Shown here in pieces: positions 5,509 through 7,068 of a stretch of 7,068 nt of DNA. The stretch's first letter is position 1, and every line of letters starts with the position of its first letter. The notes beneath the pieces are model-generated. The model worked only from the letters and a program-made list of their open reading frames with translations, searched no databases and had not been told where the DNA came from. The translations under genes were made by a program, and so were the position numbers. The stretch covers positions 1 through 7,068 of the forward strand of contig JAGPFT010000148.1 of the NCBI GenBank assembly GCA_018056405.1, in the 5' to 3' direction. The DNA comes from Anaerolineae bacterium (GTDB taxonomy: Bacteria; Chloroflexota; Anaerolineae; Aggregatilineales; Aggregatilineaceae).

Positions 5509-7068
5509 TTAGCAGGGCAGCCAGACTACAAACTGGCTGCCTTCTCCTACCTGGCTGCGAACGCGAATCGTCCCCCCATGTCCCTGCACAATGCCGTAAG
5601 TCACTGAAAGTCCCAGGCCGGTGCCATCGCTCTTGGTCGAGTAGAACGGCTCGAAGACTCGGTTAACCGACTCGTCGTCTATGCCCGTCCCCGTATCCGA
5701 AACGGCCAGGACTACCCCCTGCCCTTCCGGGTATACCTCAATGGTCAGGTCGCCCCCTCCAGCCATAGACTGGGCTGCGTTGAGCATCAGGTTCAGGAGC
5801 ACCTGTTTCAACTGGGCCGGCGTGCCCTGCACAAGCGGCACCTCATGCAAGGACTTGGACACACGAATGTCCATGCGCTCCATCTGCTTGTGCGTGAGGA
5901 AGATCACCTCCTCCACCAAAGCGGGCAGGTTCACCGGGATCATCTCCCCTGTGCTGGGACGCGCGAAGTCCAGTAGCCGCGCCACGATGCCCTTGATTCG
6001 CTGCACCTCCTGTTCCGCGATGCGCAGGCTCTGCGGATCAACCGGCTGTCCACTGGCGATATCCTCGATGGCAACCTCCAGGGTGTTCAGAATCGGCTGA
6101 AGCGGGTTGTTGACCTCGTGCGCGATCCCCGCTGCCAGGCGACCCAACGCCGCGAGTTTCTCGGACTGGACGAGTGCCGCCTGCGCTGAGCGAAGCTCGC
6201 AAGTTCGTTCTTCGACCATCGTTTCCAGGTTCTGGGCGTAGGTGTGGAGCGCCGCATAGAGCTGTGCATTGCGCACGGCCAGTGCCGCCTGCTCACCGAT
6301 GGAGCGCGCCATGCGCAGCTTGCTTTCGCCGTAGAAGCCCGGCTCGCTGTGTGCCACCACCAGAATTCCCAGGAGACAGTTATGATGGTGGAGCGGGACG
6401 GCGAGTGCAGAGCCAAGCCCCTGTGCGCTCAGATAGTCGGACTCGTCGGTAAGCTCAGCCTGCAAGAACGGCTCGCCTGTGCGGTACACGTGTCCGGCGA
6501 CCGAGCCGGGGCGCTCTAGCAAAGCCCGCGCTTCGCCCTGGCTGATCTCTCCGTGCACGGTGTCATGACATAAGACCGGCTGCCCCTCCTCATCAAACAG
6601 GTATAGCTCCACGAACTGGGCAGAGAACTCCTGGGTAATGATATTGATCATGCGTCCAGTTAGCTCCGGGAGCGCCAGCCGCTGGTTGAACTCGGCCCCG
6701 ACACGCACCAGCGCCTCAAGCTCGGCGTTGCGTCGCTGGAGCCGGTCTTCAAGATGGCGCGCGCGCATCTTGCTGACGGCACGGGCGACCAGCTCGTGGT
6801 AATCATACGGCTTGCGGATGTAGTCATCCGCGCCCAGTTGCAGGCCGTGTGCCACGTCCGATGGCTCGCGCGCGGCAGCCGTGACAAAAATCACGGGAAT
6901 GCGCGCCGTCTCCGGGTCTTCGCGCAGGCGCGCCGTCACCTCGAACCCGTTCAGGCGCGGCATCTGCACGTCCAGCAGGATCAGGTCAGGCTTCAGTGCG
7001 CGCGCTTTTTCCAGCGCAGCCACACCATCACGCGCGCTCTCCACAGCGAACCCCTCGCGTTCCAGAAC
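5509..7068 (-). CDS. Response-regulator/GAF/histidine kinase protein, N-terminus beyond window
   Basis: A signalling kinase that autophosphorylates on His using ATP. The frame is open to the right edge (519 residues visible), and the start of the receiver domain with its acidic pair is missing, so a GTG at 7044 is not the true start. Numbered from that GTG, a receiver domain runs to about 95: Asp25 in LILLDVQMP is the phosphoacceptor, with Thr55 and Lys78 (RKPY) in place. A coiled linker (97-125) and a GAF domain (about 125-262) follow. A second coiled coil leads to the H-box GIAHEVNNPL (His309), the N-box around Asn417/Asn422 and the DTGTG box (450-454). Further on are FEPFYST (464-470) and the G2 box GTGLGLS (474-480), ending in a complete ATPase domain. 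The kinase core resembles NtrB-like kinases with HEVNNPL. No transmembrane segment is visible, so it is probably cytoplasmic. Receiver-first order suggests it is controlled by another kinase. Partner genes are not in the window. Confidence 0.92.
   Translation of the reverse strand, partial: VLEREGFAVESARDGVAALEKARALKPDLILLDVQMPRLNGFEVTARLREDPETARIPVIFVTAAAREPSDVAHGLQLGADDYIRKPYDYHELVARAVSKMRARHLEDRLQRRNAELEALVRVGAEFNQRLALPELTGRMINIITQEFSAQFVELYLFDEEGQPVLCHDTVHGEISQGEARALLERPGSVAGHVYRTGEPFLQAELTDESDYLSAQGLGSALAVPLHHHNCLLGILVVAHSEPGFYGESKLRMARSIGEQAALAVRNAQLYAALHTYAQNLETMVEERTCELRSAQAALVQSEKLAALGRLAAGIAHEVNNPLQPILNTLEVAIEDIASGQPVDPQSLRIAEQEVQRIKGIVARLLDFARPSTGEMIPVNLPALVEEVIFLTHKQMERMDIRVSKSLHEVPLVQGTPAQLKQVLLNLMLNAAQSMAGGGDLTIEVYPEGQGVVLAVSDTGTGIDDESVNRVFEPFYSTKSDGTGLGLSVTYGIVQGHGGTIRVRSQVGEGSQFVVWLPC
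5516..5541 (-). terminator. Hairpin embedded in the last codons of the kinase gene
   Basis: GGCAGCCAG (5516-5524) pairs perfectly with CTGGCTGCC (5533-5541) across an 8-base loop. On the minus strand it encodes the penultimate residues of the kinase (SQFVVWLP) and ends 5 bases before the TAA stop. No U-run follows, so it is a weak terminator candidate; it may protect the mRNA 3' end or be a by-product of coding. Confidence 0.35.

Overview
The window holds five protein genes, one tRNA gene and several short repeat or hairpin elements. It is GC-rich bacterial DNA with consensus-like sigma70 promoters. A perfect palindrome built on GTAGGGGCGGG, C-rich REP-like intergenic hairpins, and a cytoplasmic-TPR / single-helix membrane protein together suggest a Chloroflexota (Anaerolineae-like) genome. 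That assignment is inference from style and no sequence here proves it.

Layout: 1-315 has no gene until a secretion-type lytic transglycosylase on + (316-1044); a likely promoter lies at 203-231. This gene converges on fabF (1080-2336, -), and a 16-bp hairpin straddles the gene end. fabF lies 29 bp downstream of plsX (2366-3379, -); the two form a short lipid-synthesis operon behind a near-consensus promoter (3439-3467). The 316-base divergent gap 3380-3695 holds that promoter, a ~93-bp repeat with imperfect terminal inverted repeats (3521-3613) and a perfect-consensus promoter for a tRNA-Leu(GAG) gene with encoded CCA (3696-3781). A hairpin plus T-rich tract follows the tRNA. A separate promoter (about 3949-3976) then serves a 387-residue TPR membrane protein (4022-5185, +). 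The convergent 323-base gap 5186-5508 holds G/C-skewed repeat debris and a perfect 36-bp palindrome. The last gene (5509-7068, -) is a REC-GAF-histidine kinase protein whose N-terminus lies beyond the right edge.

Functionally, PlsX makes acyl-phosphate for phospholipid synthesis from acyl-ACP, and FabF elongates acyl-ACP, so the pair works on the same substrate pool. The transglycosylase acts on peptidoglycan outside the membrane. The kinase is a signalling protein whose target is not visible here. I see no defence system, CRISPR array, transposase or biosynthetic cluster. This looks like an ordinary chromosomal housekeeping region; the most notable items are the repeat elements, the hairpins embedded at gene ends, and the poorly characterised TPR membrane protein.
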